Notes: generated by a model from the letters alone, not told the origin. A DNA stretch of 64,000 nucleotides from Jannaschia aquimarina (GCF_000877395.1 NZ_JYFE01000074.1:62001-126000); one strand, 5' to 3'; shown: positions 25,114 through 34,227, counted from the first letter of the stretch. A program made the numbers and translations.

Positions 25114-26778
25114 ATGAGCCGCCGTTTTCGCCTGTTTCTCGCCCAGATGAACCCCGTGATGGGCGACATCGAAGGCAATGCCGCCCAGATCCGCGACCTG
25201 TGGGAGGCCGGGCGGGAGGCCGGGGCCGACATGGTCGCCGTGCCCGAGATGGCGCTGACGGGCTATCAGCCGCAGGATCTGGTCCGCAAGCCGGCCTTCG
25301 TGGCCCACGCCACCGCGGCATTGGACCGGCTGGTTGAGGGTCTGGACGAGGGACCGGCGCTCGGGGTGGGGCTGCCGGTCTGGCCGCCGGGCTGCGAGAA
25401 GCCCTTCAACGCCTACATCGTGGCGCAGAACGGACGCGTTCTGGCAGAGAACCTCAAGCACCACCTGCCGAACTACAAGGTCTTCGACGAGAAGCGCTAC
25501 TTCGAGGCGGGACCGATCTCGGGTCCCTACTCGGTCAACGGCGTCCGGATCGGGACACCGATCTGCGAGGATGCCTGGTACGAGGACGTCCCGGAGACGC
25601 AGGCCGAAACCGGGGCCGAGATCCTGGTGGTGCCGAACGGCTCTCCTTATTTTCGCGGCAAGCAGGACGTGCGCTACAACGTGGTCGTCGCCCGCGTGGT
25701 CGAGACCGGATTGCCGCTGGCCTATCTCAATCTCGTGGGCGGTCAGGACGACCAGATCTTCGACGGGGCCTCCTTCGTCATCAATCCCGGCGGCGCGTTG
25801 GCCTGCCATCTGCCCAGCTTCGAGACCGCCACCGAGATGGTCGAGTTCGAGGAACGCCAAGACGGCTGGCGCGCCCGTCCCGGCCGGAAGGCGCCGCAGC
25901 CCGAGGACCACGCCGCCGACTATCAGGCGATGGTGCTCGGGACGCGCGACTACATGCACAAGGCCGGCTTCGAGCGCGCGCTTCTGGGTCTGTCCGGTGG
26001 CATCGACAGCGCCATCGTGGCCGCCATCGCCACCGATGCGCTGGGGCCGGAGAACGTGCATTGCGTGATGCTGCCCTCCGAATACACGTCCCCGACCTCG
26101 CTGGAGGACGCGGCGGCTGTCGCACACAACCTGGGCTGCCATCTGGACGAAGTGCCGATCAGCGGCCCCCGCGCCGCCGTGACCGATGCGTTGGCGCATC
26201 TCTTCGCCGGAAGCGAGCCCGACATCACCGAGGAGAACATCCAGTCGCGCCTGCGCGGCCTCCTCCTGATGGCGATCTCCAACAAGTTCGGTGCGATGCT
26301 GCTGACGACCGGCAACAAGTCCGAAGTCGCCGTCGGATACGCGACGATCTATGGCGACATGTCGGGCGGCTACAATCCGGTGAAGGATCTCTACAAGACC
26401 CGTCTCTTCGAGACCTGCCGCTGGCGCAATGCCAACCATGTGGACTGGTTCAAGGGCCCTGCGGGCGAGGTCATCCCCCCCCGCGTGATCGACAAGCCGC
26501 CGACCGCCGAATTGCGGGAGGATCAGAAGGACGAGGACAGCCTGCCCCCCTACCCCGTTCTCGACGATATCCTGGAGCGGTTGATCGACCACGAGCAATC
26601 CGTGGCCGAGGTCGTCGCGGCAGGGCACGACCGCGAGACGGTCAAGCAGGTCGAACGGCTGATCTACCTGTCCGAGTACAAGCGCTTCCAGTCGGCACCG
26701 GGCGCGCGCCTGTCGCAGCGCGCCTTCTGGCTCGACCGCCGCTATCCGATCGTGAACCGCTGGCGCGACCCGTCCTGA
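25114..26778 (+). CDS. nadE: Glutamine-dependent NAD+ synthetase
   Basis: This 554-residue two-domain enzyme makes NAD from nicotinic acid adenine dinucleotide, ATP and glutamine. The N-terminal nitrilase-type amidase (~1-260) has the catalytic triad Glu in VPEMALTGY, Lys in ENLKHHLPNY and Cys in TPICEDAWYE. The C-terminal synthetase has the ATP loop LLGLSGGIDSA, NIQSRLRGLLLM and TTGNKSEVAVGY. The ATG at 25114 is chosen because the amidase strand starts at once (RRFRLFLAQMNPVMGD); the frame is open upstream but overlaps the MORN promoter region. Confidence 0.95.
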   Translation: MSRRFRLFLAQMNPVMGDIEGNAAQIRDLWEAGREAGADMVAVPEMALTGYQPQDLVRKPAFVAHATAALDRLVEGLDEGPALGVGLPVWPPGCEKPFNAYIVAQNGRVLAENLKHHLPNYKVFDEKRYFEAGPISGPYSVNGVRIGTPICEDAWYEDVPETQAETGAEILVVPNGSPYFRGKQDVRYNVVVARVVETGLPLAYLNLVGGQDDQIFDGASFVINPGGALACHLPSFETATEMVEFEERQDGWRARPGRKAPQPEDHAADYQAMVLGTRDYMHKAGFERALLGLSGGIDSAIVAAIATDALGPENVHCVMLPSEYTSPTSLEDAAAVAHNLGCHLDEVPISGPRAAVTDALAHLFAGSEPDITEENIQSRLRGLLLMAISNKFGAMLLTTGNKSEVAVGYATIYGDMSGGYNPVKDLYKTRLFETCRWRNANHVDWFKGPAGEVIPPRVIDKPPTAELREDQKDEDSLPPYPVLDDILERLIDHEQSVAEVVAAGHDRETVKQVERLIYLSEYKRFQSAPGARLSQRAFWLDRRYPIVNRWRDPS

Positions 26779-26819
26779 GGTCGACGCATCCGCCGGGGCA
26801 TCGAGCCCCTGTGGATGCG

Positions 26820-26840
26820 GCGAGAGGCTCTGCCTCTCGC
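26820..26840 (+). terminator. Hairpin downstream of nadE
   Basis: A perfect 9-bp stem, GCGAGAGGC/GCCTCTCGC, with a 3-nt loop lies 42 nt after the nadE stop. It touches a repeat-family element, the same arrangement as near priA. No U run follows, so a terminator or mRNA 3' end stabiliser is only likely. Confidence 0.45.
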
Positions 26841-26870
26841 GCTCTCCGGGATATTTGGAAAGCGAAGAAG
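26841..26870 (-). repeat. Intergenic repeat family, copy 4 (variant)
   Basis: On the minus strand this reads CTTCTTCGCTTTCCAAATAT then CCCGGAGAGC. It shares the AAATATCCCGG core of copies 1-3 but carries CTTCTTC in place of CATCCTG at the outer end. The hairpin at 26820-26840 adjoins its G-rich end. Confidence 0.55.
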
Positions 26871-27317
26871 GGGGGCGGGGGGTGCCCGGGGGGGCCGCGC
26901 CGGGCGCGGTTTCGCGCGTCGCGTTCACCCGCAATTAACCGCTCGGGACGACAACCTCCCTGCGCGCAGGGGAGACACCTCCCCGGACAGACCGGAATGA
27001 CGGGCCGCCCGGCCCTCCGGAGATGACGGTCCGCCCCGGCAAGGCGGACCCACGGGCAGACGGGGCGTGACAGGCCCCCGACCGTCGGTTCCCCGCGAAC
27101 CCGGCGCCGATCCCGGATCGACCCACGGGCCGCGGCGCCCGCTCCGAGAGCACCGCCCGCTTCAGCCGCCGCTCCTTCCGGATCGCCCGGACCAGGCGCC
27201 CGCCCGCCGGAGATCCATCCGATGCGGGCCAGAGGCATGGCCGGGCCGCAGCGCCGAGACCGACCGAACGCCCCGGATCCGCGGGCGCCCCCGATGAGGC
27301 GCGGATCGCCCGCGGCC

Positions 27318-27350
27318 TTCTTCTCGGCCCAAATACTCCCGCCGGAGGCC
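27318..27350 (+). repeat. Intergenic repeat family, copy 5 (diverged)
   Basis: The stretch CTTCTTCTCGGCCCAAATAC followed by TCCCGCCGGAGG matches the outer half of copy 4. It has a shifted core (AAATACTCCC). It sits alone in the long gap before the VOC gene. Confidence 0.45.
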
Positions 27351-27499
27351 TCCCGCCCCCGCATCAAGGACGGCCCGCGCAGACGGACGCCTGTCCCACC
27401 GCGCGCGACGCCGCCGCGGCGTCTGGGTCCCGGGCCCGGGACGTGGCCGGGTGGCGGATTCGGATTGGCGGCAGGAAACGGGTCGCCTATCCACGCCTC

Positions 27500-27913
27500 A
27501 TGAGTATCTTCCACCTCGCTTTCAATGTCGAAGACCTCGACGGCGCGCGGCACTTCTATGGCGATCTGCTTGGCTGCCGGGAGGGTCGCTCGACCGACAC
27601 CTGGGTCGATTTCGACTTTTTCGACCATCAGATCAGCCTGCATCTCGGTCCGCCCTTCGACCACGCCCCGACAGGAAAGGTCGGCGACCATCTGGTGCCG
27701 ATACCCCATTTCGGCGTCCTTCTGGATCTCGCCGCCTGGCGTGCCCTGGCAGACCGGCTGGGGGCGGCGGGCACGGAATTCGTCATCGCGCCGACGATCC
27801 GCTTCGAGGGCGAGCCGGGCGAACAGGCGACGATGTTCCTGCTGGACCCGTTCGGCAACCCGATCGAGATCAAGGGGATGCGCGACCCTGCCGGATCGGC
27901 CTTCGCGACATGA
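27500..27913 (+). CDS. VOC-family (glyoxalase-like) protein
   Basis: This 137-residue single-domain VOC protein has the paired beta-alpha-beta-beta-beta motifs (FHLAFNVEDLDGARHFYGDLLGC and a later FGVLLDLAAW). Metal-type ligand positions include His5 and the Glu of NPIEIKG. It closes with ATMFLLDPFGNPIEIKG, typical of dioxygenase- or glyoxalase-like members. The substrate is unknown. Its stop overlaps the start of the reductase gene by 4 nt, so the two may act on related small metabolites. Confidence 0.85.
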   Translation: MSIFHLAFNVEDLDGARHFYGDLLGCREGRSTDTWVDFDFFDHQISLHLGPPFDHAPTGKVGDHLVPIPHFGVLLDLAAWRALADRLGAAGTEFVIAPTIRFEGEPGEQATMFLLDPFGNPIEIKGMRDPAGSAFAT

Positions 27914-28851
27914 CGCTGGTCCTCTTCGCGGCGAATCGGGACAAATGGCGGGAATACGAGGCTTCGTTGAAAAATGCCCTTACCCAAGAGGGCGTGGTCG
28001 CCCAAATCCTTCATCTCGACGACGCGCCTCCGCCGGGCTCGGTGGACTGGATCGTCTATGCGCCGAACTCCACCCTCAAAGACTTCACTCCCTACACGGC
28101 GCTCAAGGGCGTGCTGAATCTCTGGGCGGGGGTCGAAGGGATCGAGGGCAACCGGACCCTGACCGCTCCGTTGACCCGCATGGTCGACGGCGATCTGACC
28201 CAAGGCATGGTCGAATGGGTGACCGGGCACGTCTTGCGGCACCATCTGGGCATGGACGCCCAGATCGCCAATCCCGAATGCCGCTGGGATCCGGTGCCGC
28301 CTCCTTTGGCCCGGGACAGGCCGGTGGCGATCCTGGGGCTCGGCGCGCTCGGCGGGGCGTGCGGGCGGGCGCTGTCGGCTCTCGGCTTTCCCGTCACGGG
28401 CTGGTCACGCAGCGAGAAGGCGATCCCCGGCATCCGCTCCGTGACCGGCGAAGACGGGCTGGCGGCTGCCCTTGCGGCGGCCGAGATCGTAGTGGTTCTG
28501 GTCCCGCATACCCGTTCGACCGAAGGGCTGATCGATGCCGCGCGGCTGGCGCAGATGCGGCGCGGCGCGGTGCTGCTGAACCCGGCGCGCGGGGCCGTGA
28601 TCGACGATGACGCCCTGCTGGATGCGCTCGATCGCGGTCACCTCGCGCATGCGACGCTCGACACGTTCCGCACCGAACCCTTGCCCGAGGGCCATCGCTT
28701 CTGGACCCATCCCCGCATCACGGTGACGCCGCATATCGCGTCGGTCACGCGGCCCGCATCCGCCGCGTGCGTCATCGCGGCCAACATCGCGCGCGGCGAG
28801 CGGGGAGAGCCGCTGCTGCATCTGGTGGACCGCTCCGAGGCGCTGGGCTAA
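27910..28851 (+). CDS. Glyoxylate/hydroxypyruvate reductase A-like D-2-hydroxyacid dehydrogenase
   Basis: This 313-residue NAD(P)H-dependent oxidoreductase has the nucleotide loop VAILGLGALGGACGRAL. The catalytic Arg lies in LNPARGAVIDDDALLDAL, the Glu in DTFRTEPLP and the His in TPHIASVTRP. The short N-terminal substrate domain (YAPNSTLKDFTPYTALKGVLNLWAGVEG) matches the GhrA subgroup, which reduces glyoxylate and hydroxypyruvate. It is translationally coupled to the VOC gene and lies 9 nt before the aminotransferase gene. Confidence 0.9.
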   Translation: MTLVLFAANRDKWREYEASLKNALTQEGVVAQILHLDDAPPPGSVDWIVYAPNSTLKDFTPYTALKGVLNLWAGVEGIEGNRTLTAPLTRMVDGDLTQGMVEWVTGHVLRHHLGMDAQIANPECRWDPVPPPLARDRPVAILGLGALGGACGRALSALGFPVTGWSRSEKAIPGIRSVTGEDGLAAALAAAEIVVVLVPHTRSTEGLIDAARLAQMRRGAVLLNPARGAVIDDDALLDALDRGHLAHATLDTFRTEPLPEGHRFWTHPRITVTPHIASVTRPASAACVIAANIARGERGEPLLHLVDRSEALG

Positions 28852-28860
28852 GCCGCGCCC

Positions 28861-29958
28861 ATGCGCCTGACCGATCTCGCTGCCTCCCTGCCCGCCTCGG
28901 TTCCGTTCACCGGGCCCGAGACGCTGGAACGCCGCGCCGGGCGGCCGTTCGCGGCACGGCTGGGCGCAAACGAGAGCGGCTTCGGCCCGTCCCCGCGCGC
29001 GATCGCGGCGATGGAGGACGCGGCCCGCGATGCGTGGATGTACGGCGACCCCGAATACCACGACCTGCGCCATGCCCTCGCCATCCATCACGGTGTCCCG
29101 TTCGACAGCATCGTCGCCGGGGAGGGCATCGACGGGCTGCTGGGTTATCTCGTCCGCCTGCTGGTCGCGCCGGGCGATCCGGTCGTCACCTCGGCGGGCG
29201 CCTATCCGACCTTCGGCTATCACGTGACCGGCTTTGGCGGCGTCCTGCACCCCGTGTCCTATCGCGGCGATCACGAGGATCCGGACGCCCTGCTGGCGAA
29301 GGCGCGCGAGACCGGCGCCCGGCTGATCTACCTGGCCAATCCGGACAATCCGATGGGCAGCCATCACGATGCGGCCACCGTCACCGCGATGATCGAGGCG
29401 CTCCCCGAGGATGCGGTGCTCTGTCTGGACGAGGCGTATGCCGATCTCGCCCCCGCAGACGCCCTGCCTCGGCTGGACCCATCCGATCCGAGGGTGATCC
29501 GGATGCGGACCTTTTCGAAAGCCCATGGGCTGGCGGGTCTGCGGGTCGGTTATGCGATCGGACATCCCGACCTGATCGCCGCTTTCGACCGGGTTCGGAA
29601 CCATTTCGGTCTGAACCGCATGGGCCAGGCGGCCGCGCTCGCCTCGCTGGCGGACGAGGACTGGATGACCCATGTCCGAGAGCGGGTGGCCGAAAGCCGT
29701 CAGACCATCGCCGCCATAGCGCGCGACGCCGGGCTGCGCCCCCTGCCATCGGCGACCAACTTCGTCGCCGTCGATTGCGGCAGGGACGGTGCCCATGCGC
29801 GGCGGGTGCTGGAGGGACTGGCGCAGGAAGGCGTCTTCGTGCGGATGCCGGGGGTCGCACCGCTCGATAGATGCATCCGGATTTCGTGCGGCCCCGTATC
29901 CGACATGGAGATCCTGCGCGGGGCCTTGCCGAAGGCCATCGCATTTGCGGGAACGTGA
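28861..29958 (+). CDS. PLP-dependent aminotransferase, HisC-like paralogue
   Basis: This 365-residue class I/II aminotransferase has LGANESGFGPSP, GEGIDGLLGYLVRLLVAPGD, YLANPDNPMGS, LCLDEAYADL and the PLP lysine in RTFSKAHGLAGLRVGYA. It belongs to the HisC superfamily but diverges from the hisC product at 15039. It uses pyroglycine-like N-terminal wording (GAN rather than SSN) and clusters with a 2-hydroxyacid dehydrogenase. A role with another amino acid is therefore more likely than histidine synthesis. The specific substrate is not deducible. Confidence 0.87.
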   Translation: MRLTDLAASLPASVPFTGPETLERRAGRPFAARLGANESGFGPSPRAIAAMEDAARDAWMYGDPEYHDLRHALAIHHGVPFDSIVAGEGIDGLLGYLVRLLVAPGDPVVTSAGAYPTFGYHVTGFGGVLHPVSYRGDHEDPDALLAKARETGARLIYLANPDNPMGSHHDAATVTAMIEALPEDAVLCLDEAYADLAPADALPRLDPSDPRVIRMRTFSKAHGLAGLRVGYAIGHPDLIAAFDRVRNHFGLNRMGQAAALASLADEDWMTHVRERVAESRQTIAAIARDAGLRPLPSATNFVAVDCGRDGAHARRVLEGLAQEGVFVRMPGVAPLDRCIRISCGPVSDMEILRGALPKAIAFAGT

Positions 29959-30013
29959 CATGCCCCCGCCTCGTTTCCGGCTAGGCTGATGGCCCAAGAA
30001 CCCGGAGATCGCG

Positions 30014-30202
30014 ATGCACCGCCATCAACCCGACCCCGCACCGGATTACACCAACGCCTTTCTGGGCATCAGCTATCTGATTCTAGTGATGGCGCTTTGG
30101 GTGATCTGGGGGATCTGGGGCTACGTGGCGGCGCTTGCGACCTGCTGGCTGGTGCATACGGGGATCGGACGGCTTGCGGTGATCCGCGCACGGGACGACT
30201 GA
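30014..30202 (+). CDS. Small single-helix membrane protein
   Basis: This 62-residue protein has a short polar N-terminus. A continuous hydrophobic stretch follows (FLGISYLILVMALWVIWGIWGYVAALATCW), long enough for one or two membrane passes, before a basic tail. GGAG lies 6 nt before the ATG. The high tryptophan content and compactness suggest an inner-membrane accessory peptide. No family is recognised. It is 55 nt downstream of the aminotransferase, so it may share that transcript. Confidence 0.65.
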   Translation: MHRHQPDPAPDYTNAFLGISYLILVMALWVIWGIWGYVAALATCWLVHTGIGRLAVIRARDD

Positions 30203-30245
30203 CGACGCCACCCGGCCTGTCTCGGAACCGCCGCTTGCGACCGGC

Positions 30246-30923
30246 CTATTGCGCCGTCTGGTCCGTCGTCGTTCGGGCCGCGCGGGCGGCTTCTTTCTTG
30301 GCGGCGGCGCGCGCGCGGATCGCCTCCAGCTTCGCCTTGAGAGCCCAGCGGCGGCGGCGCTGATAGGCCGTGATCAACGGCATCGCGATCGTATAGCTTG
30401 CGAGGCCCGCGAAGATGCCCGGGATGATGCCCCCGACGGTCCAGGGCCAGAAGACGTCGTGCCAGAAGATATGCGTCGCCGTCCAATCGACCGGATGGCC
30501 CGACAGCGCGTACCAGGAATTCCAGAAGAGATCCTTGCCCGCCCCGGCGAACTTGGAAAACAGGCCCTCGTCCACCTCGCCCTGAAACTCGGTCCCCAGC
30601 ATCCAGTGCCCGAGATTCAGCGACACGACTCCGATGGGGACGTAGGTGAGCGGATTGCCGAAGAACGTGCCCAGAAGCGACGCCATCACGTTCCCGCGCA
30701 CGACCCAGGCGAGCATGGCGGCCAGGATGAAGTGCAGCCCGTAGAGCGGCGTGAAGGTCGTGAAGACGCCCACCATGATGCCGCGGCTGATCTTCTGCGG
30801 CGTGTCCGGCAGGCGGCGAAGGCGATGCTTGACGTAAAGCGCCGCACGACGCCATCCGCCCCGCGGCCAGAGCGCGAAGATCACCGATTGCCAGATCGGC
30901 AGCCTGTCTCGCCGCTTGAACAT
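30246..30923 (-). CDS. DUF2062 domain membrane protein
   Basis: This 225-residue protein has three or four hydrophobic stretches and the DUF2062 signature region. The signature includes PQKISRGIMVGVFTTFTPLYGLHFILAAMLAWVVRGNVMASLLGTFFGNPLTY, in which the GNPLT turn is conserved. It lies 10 nt downstream of rsh, an arrangement common in related genomes. The function is unknown. A C-terminal Ala/Lys-rich helix is cytoplasmic. Confidence 0.88.
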   Translation of the reverse strand: MFKRRDRLPIWQSVIFALWPRGGWRRAALYVKHRLRRLPDTPQKISRGIMVGVFTTFTPLYGLHFILAAMLAWVVRGNVMASLLGTFFGNPLTYVPIGVVSLNLGHWMLGTEFQGEVDEGLFSKFAGAGKDLFWNSWYALSGHPVDWTATHIFWHDVFWPWTVGGIIPGIFAGLASYTIAMPLITAYQRRRRWALKAKLEAIRARAAAKKEAARAARTTTDQTAQ

Positions 30924-30933
30924 CGTCCTCCCT

Positions 30934-33066
30934 TCAGGCCGGGACCGGGGTTCTCAGGTCTCTCCGATAGCGCCTGATCTGAGCCACGTCGCTCTCGGTC
31001 TCAAGCGCCATCATCGTCGCATGCAGATGCTCGATGTCGCGCACCTCCATGTCGAGAAGGAGGCGGAAGAAGTCCGGTTTTCGGTCCACGAAGCTCAGGT
31101 TCGAAATGTTCGCGCCCTGCTCGCCGATCAAGGTGCAGATCCGACCCAGAACGCCGGTATCGTTGGAAATCGTCATCTCGATGGTAACGTCGGAGGTGGC
31201 CGCGTGGTGACCGGGCGCCCATTGCAGGTCGATCCACCGGTCGGTCTGGTCCTCGAATTCAACCATGCGGGGGCAGTCGATCGCGTGGATCGAGACGCCG
31301 CGGCCCCGGTTGGTGATGCCCACGATCCGTTCGCCGGGAACGGGCTGGCAGCAGGGCGCCCGCTCGAAATGCGCCTTCGGATCGAGACCCACGACGGCCC
31401 TTGCCGGGTCCACGTCCGGGGTTGGACGTTCCTGGGCCAGTTCTGGCCAGAGCGTCTCGGCCACCTTGCGGGCCGTGATCTCGGAGGCGCCGATGGCGGC
31501 CAGGAGGTCGTCGGCATCCTCGTGTCCCAGCGCGCGCGCGGCCGTGCGCATCGCCTTCTCGGTCGGCTTCTTGTCGAGATGGGCAAAGGCGGCGCGCGCC
31601 AGCTCCCGGCCCAGCCGGACATGGCCGGACCGCCGCTCGGCCTTGAGCGCGCGGCGGATCGCGGACTTGGCGCGGCCCGTCGTCGCGATGTCGATCCAGG
31701 TCGCCTGGGGGGTCTGCGCCTCGGCGGTGACGATCTCGACCGACTGGCCGTTCTTGAGCCGCGTCCAGAGCGGCACGCGCAACCCGTCCACCTTGGCCGC
31801 GACGGTGCGGTGCCCGATCCGGGTGTGGATCGCATAGGCGAAGTCGATGGGCGTGGCCCCCTTGGGCAACTTGATGACGTCGCCCTTGGGCGTGAAGCAG
31901 AAGACCTGGTCGGAATACATCTCCAGCTTGACGGCCTCGAGGAACTCGTCGTGGTCCTGCGCTTCCTCGAATCGCTCGGTCATCTGGCGCAGCCACTCGG
32001 CCGGATCGACGGCAAAACGGTTCTCGGACCGCACCCCGTCGCGGTACGACCAATGCGCCGCCACGCCGCGCTCGGCCACTTCGTGCATCTCGCGGGTCCG
32101 GATCTGAACCTCGACCCGCTTGCCGTCGCGGCCCGAGACCGTCGTGTGGATCGAGCGGTATCCGTTCGACTTGGGCTGGCTGATGTAATCCTTGAATCGG
32201 CCCGGCACCGCCCGCCAGCGGCGATGGACGGCACCGAGCGCGCGGTAGCAATCGCCTTCCTCGTCCGTCAGGATGCGGAACCCGTAGATATCCGAGAGCC
32301 GCGAAAAGCCGATCTGCTTCTCTTCCATCTTGCGCCAGATCGAGAAGGGCCGCTTGGCGCGCCCGACGACGTCTGCGGCGATGCCGGAACTCTCCAGCTC
32401 GGCCTCGATATCCGACGTGATGCGCCGGATCACGTCCCCCGCCTCGCGCTGCAGGGTCACGAACCGTCGCAGGATCGAGGTGCGTGCCTCGGGATTGAGG
32501 ACGGAGAAGGACAGGTCCTCCAACTCCTCGCGCATCCATTGCATCCCCATGCGCCCGGCGAGGGGGGCGTAGATATCCATCGTCTCGCGCGACTTCTGGA
32601 TCTGCTTGTCGTGGGACATGTGACGGATCGTGCGCATGTTGTGCAGCCGATCCGTCAGCTTGACCAGGATCACCCGCAGATCCTTGGACATCGCCATGAA
32701 GAGCTTGCGGAAGTTCTCGGCCTGCTTCGTCTCGGAGGACGAAAGCTGGATCTTGGTCAGCTTGGTGACGCCGTCGACCAGTTCGGCGACATCGCGACCG
32801 AACCGCTCCTCGACATCCGAGAACGAGGCGCGCGTGTCCTCGATCACGTCGTGGAGCAACGCGCAGGCGATGGTCGCGTCGTCGAGCCGCTGCTCTGTCA
32901 GAAGGCAGGCCACCTCGACGGGATGTGTGAAGTAAGGCTCGCCCGAGCGGCGCGTCTGGCCGGAATGCATTTCCGCGCCGAAAGCGTAGGCCCGTTCGAT
33001 CAGATCGGCATCGGTGCGGGGGTTGTAGGCCCGCACCAGGGCGACGAGGTCCTGTGCCGATATCAT
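30934..33066 (-). CDS. rsh: Bifunctional (p)ppGpp synthetase/hydrolase
   Basis: This 710-residue RelA/SpoT homologue controls the stringent response. The hydrolase HD domain shows YFTHPVEVA and LLHDVIEDT (active metal ligands intact). The synthetase domain contains YGFRILTDEEGDCYRALGAVH and RFKDYISQPKSNGYRSIHT, where RFKD is the RxKD form of bifunctional enzymes. A TGS domain (CFTPKGDVIKLPKGATPIDFAY), a Cys-containing helical part (PCCQPVPG) and a C-terminal ACT domain follow. It lies 19 nt after rpoZ. RNA polymerase omega is known to help ppGpp binding, so the pairing is functional. Confidence 0.95.
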   Translation of the reverse strand: MISAQDLVALVRAYNPRTDADLIERAYAFGAEMHSGQTRRSGEPYFTHPVEVACLLTEQRLDDATIACALLHDVIEDTRASFSDVEERFGRDVAELVDGVTKLTKIQLSSSETKQAENFRKLFMAMSKDLRVILVKLTDRLHNMRTIRHMSHDKQIQKSRETMDIYAPLAGRMGMQWMREELEDLSFSVLNPEARTSILRRFVTLQREAGDVIRRITSDIEAELESSGIAADVVGRAKRPFSIWRKMEEKQIGFSRLSDIYGFRILTDEEGDCYRALGAVHRRWRAVPGRFKDYISQPKSNGYRSIHTTVSGRDGKRVEVQIRTREMHEVAERGVAAHWSYRDGVRSENRFAVDPAEWLRQMTERFEEAQDHDEFLEAVKLEMYSDQVFCFTPKGDVIKLPKGATPIDFAYAIHTRIGHRTVAAKVDGLRVPLWTRLKNGQSVEIVTAEAQTPQATWIDIATTGRAKSAIRRALKAERRSGHVRLGRELARAAFAHLDKKPTEKAMRTAARALGHEDADDLLAAIGASEITARKVAETLWPELAQERPTPDVDPARAVVGLDPKAHFERAPCCQPVPGERIVGITNRGRGVSIHAIDCPRMVEFEDQTDRWIDLQWAPGHHAATSDVTIEMTISNDTGVLGRICTLIGEQGANISNLSFVDRKPDFFRLLLDMEVRDIEHLHATMMALETESDVAQIRRYRRDLRTPVPA

Positions 33067-33085
33067 GCCACGTCGCCCTCCGGGA

Positions 33086-33439
33086 TCAGCGTTCCCCCTG
33101 CGCCTCCATCAGCGCGCGGAGCAGCTTCTCCTCGTTCATGTCGTCTTCAGCCGGCGCGTCCTTCTCGACGCCCATCAGAAGGGTCATGTTGTCGTCTTCC
33201 GGCTCGTCGACCTCGATCTGGGTCTGGTTCGACTCGATCAGACGTTCGCGCAGGTCGTCGGCCTGCTGCGTCTCTTCGGCGATCTCGCGCAGGGCGACGA
33301 CCGGGTTCTTGTCCTTGTCCCGGTCCACGGTCAGCGGCGCACCGGTCGCGATCTCGCGGGCGCGGTGGGCGGCCAGAAGCACCAGCTCGAAACGGTTGGG
33401 GACCTTGTCGACGCAATCCTCGACAGTCACGCGGGCCAT
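33086..33439 (-). CDS. rpoZ: DNA-directed RNA polymerase omega subunit
   Basis: This 117-residue subunit opens [29 protein letters not shown], the diagnostic omega sequence, followed by [13 protein letters not shown]. The acidic C-terminal extension is typical of alphaproteobacteria. The start is at 33439, with GGAGG upstream, rather than at an open-frame ATG 57 nt earlier. It precedes rsh in one operon. Confidence 0.95.
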   Translation of the reverse strand: MARVTVEDCVDKVPNRFELVLLAAHRAREIATGAPLTVDRDKDKNPVVALREIAEETQQADDLRERLIESNQTQIEVDEPEDDNMTLLMGVEKDAPAEDDMNEEKLLRALMEAQGER

Positions 33440-33533
33440 GGGGACCTCCTGCGGAAAGGGAAGGCTCCATCTACGCAGGACTTTCGCGCTTGACAACCCT
33501 TGCCGTCACGGCCGCGCGGGCGACGCATGCGGG

Positions 33534-34115
33534 CTACAACGGTCGTCCCAACGGCCTGAGGCGGGTGCGGTCACGGGCGGGGATGCGGGCCCACATCGCG
33601 GCGACGCTGCGCCCCGTCAGAGGGTGCCGCCAATCCGGCGCGAGATCCATCAGAGGGCCCAGGACGAAGGCGCGGTCCTGCAGGCGCGGATGCGGCAGAA
33701 GCAGGTTGCCCGGCGTCTCGTGCATCTGGCGCGCCACCGGCAGGTCGATCCAGGCCCGCAACGTCGGGATGTCGGGACGGATCAGACCCCCGACGGCGAG
33801 AAGGTCCAGATCGAGGATCCGCGCGGTCCATCGCAGGTGACGCTTGCGACCGGCGCGCGCTTCGATCGCGTGCAGGTCGGCCAGCGCGCGGGCCGGGTCG
33901 ACCGGCCGGGGAAGCAGGGCGCAGGCATTGACGAAATCACCCCCCGCGCCGGGCGGGAAGGCCGGCGTGCGCCAGGCCCGCGAGAACCGCAGCGCCGGGC
34001 CCAACCTTGCCCGCAAGGCAGCGGCGGCCGCGGCGACCCTGTGCCGATTAACCGACACACCCTGCCCCGCATTTGCGCCGAGGGCGATGAGCGTTACGCT
34101 CCGTGAACAGACCAT
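33534..34115 (-). CDS. folK: 2-amino-4-hydroxy-6-hydroxymethyldihydropteridine pyrophosphokinase
   Basis: This 193-residue folate enzyme transfers pyrophosphate to the pterin. It has LIALGANAGQ near the start, RAWRTPAFPPGAGGDFVNAC and the conserved R-x-x-R-W...R-x-L-D-L-D-L-L block (RKRHLRWTARILDLDLL). LLPHPRLQDRAFVLGPL completes the set. The ATG at 34115 is used because the core begins a few residues later. It lies 94 nt before rpoZ on the same strand. Divergent from it is the NYN gene. Confidence 0.93.
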   Translation of the reverse strand: MVCSRSVTLIALGANAGQGVSVNRHRVAAAAAALRARLGPALRFSRAWRTPAFPPGAGGDFVNACALLPRPVDPARALADLHAIEARAGRKRHLRWTARILDLDLLAVGGLIRPDIPTLRAWIDLPVARQMHETPGNLLLPHPRLQDRAFVLGPLMDLAPDWRHPLTGRSVAAMWARIPARDRTRLRPLGRPL

Positions 34116-34227
34116 GGCTCTTCCACCGGTGGACATTTCCGGGTAGCGTCCCTCTCCGACCCGCCACTCACACACTCACAGGCATCCGGTCGACCGCGAT
34201 TATTTTAGAAGAAAGGATTTATTAACG

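Larger units (their letters stand above)
26779..27499. other. Long GC-rich gene-free stretch
   Basis: About 720 bp separate nadE from the VOC gene without a credible gene: open frames exist but are arginine/proline-rich and lack ribosome sites. It holds two members of the intergenic repeat family (26841-26870 and 27318-27350) and one clean hairpin (26820-26840). No tRNA or recognisable small RNA was found by eye. Confidence 0.65.

Noticed and set aside
30916-33840. Long plus-strand frame (~970 codons) over rsh, rpoZ and folK
   Set aside because: It is the antisense shadow of well-supported genes. No ribosome site, domain or plausible composition was seen.
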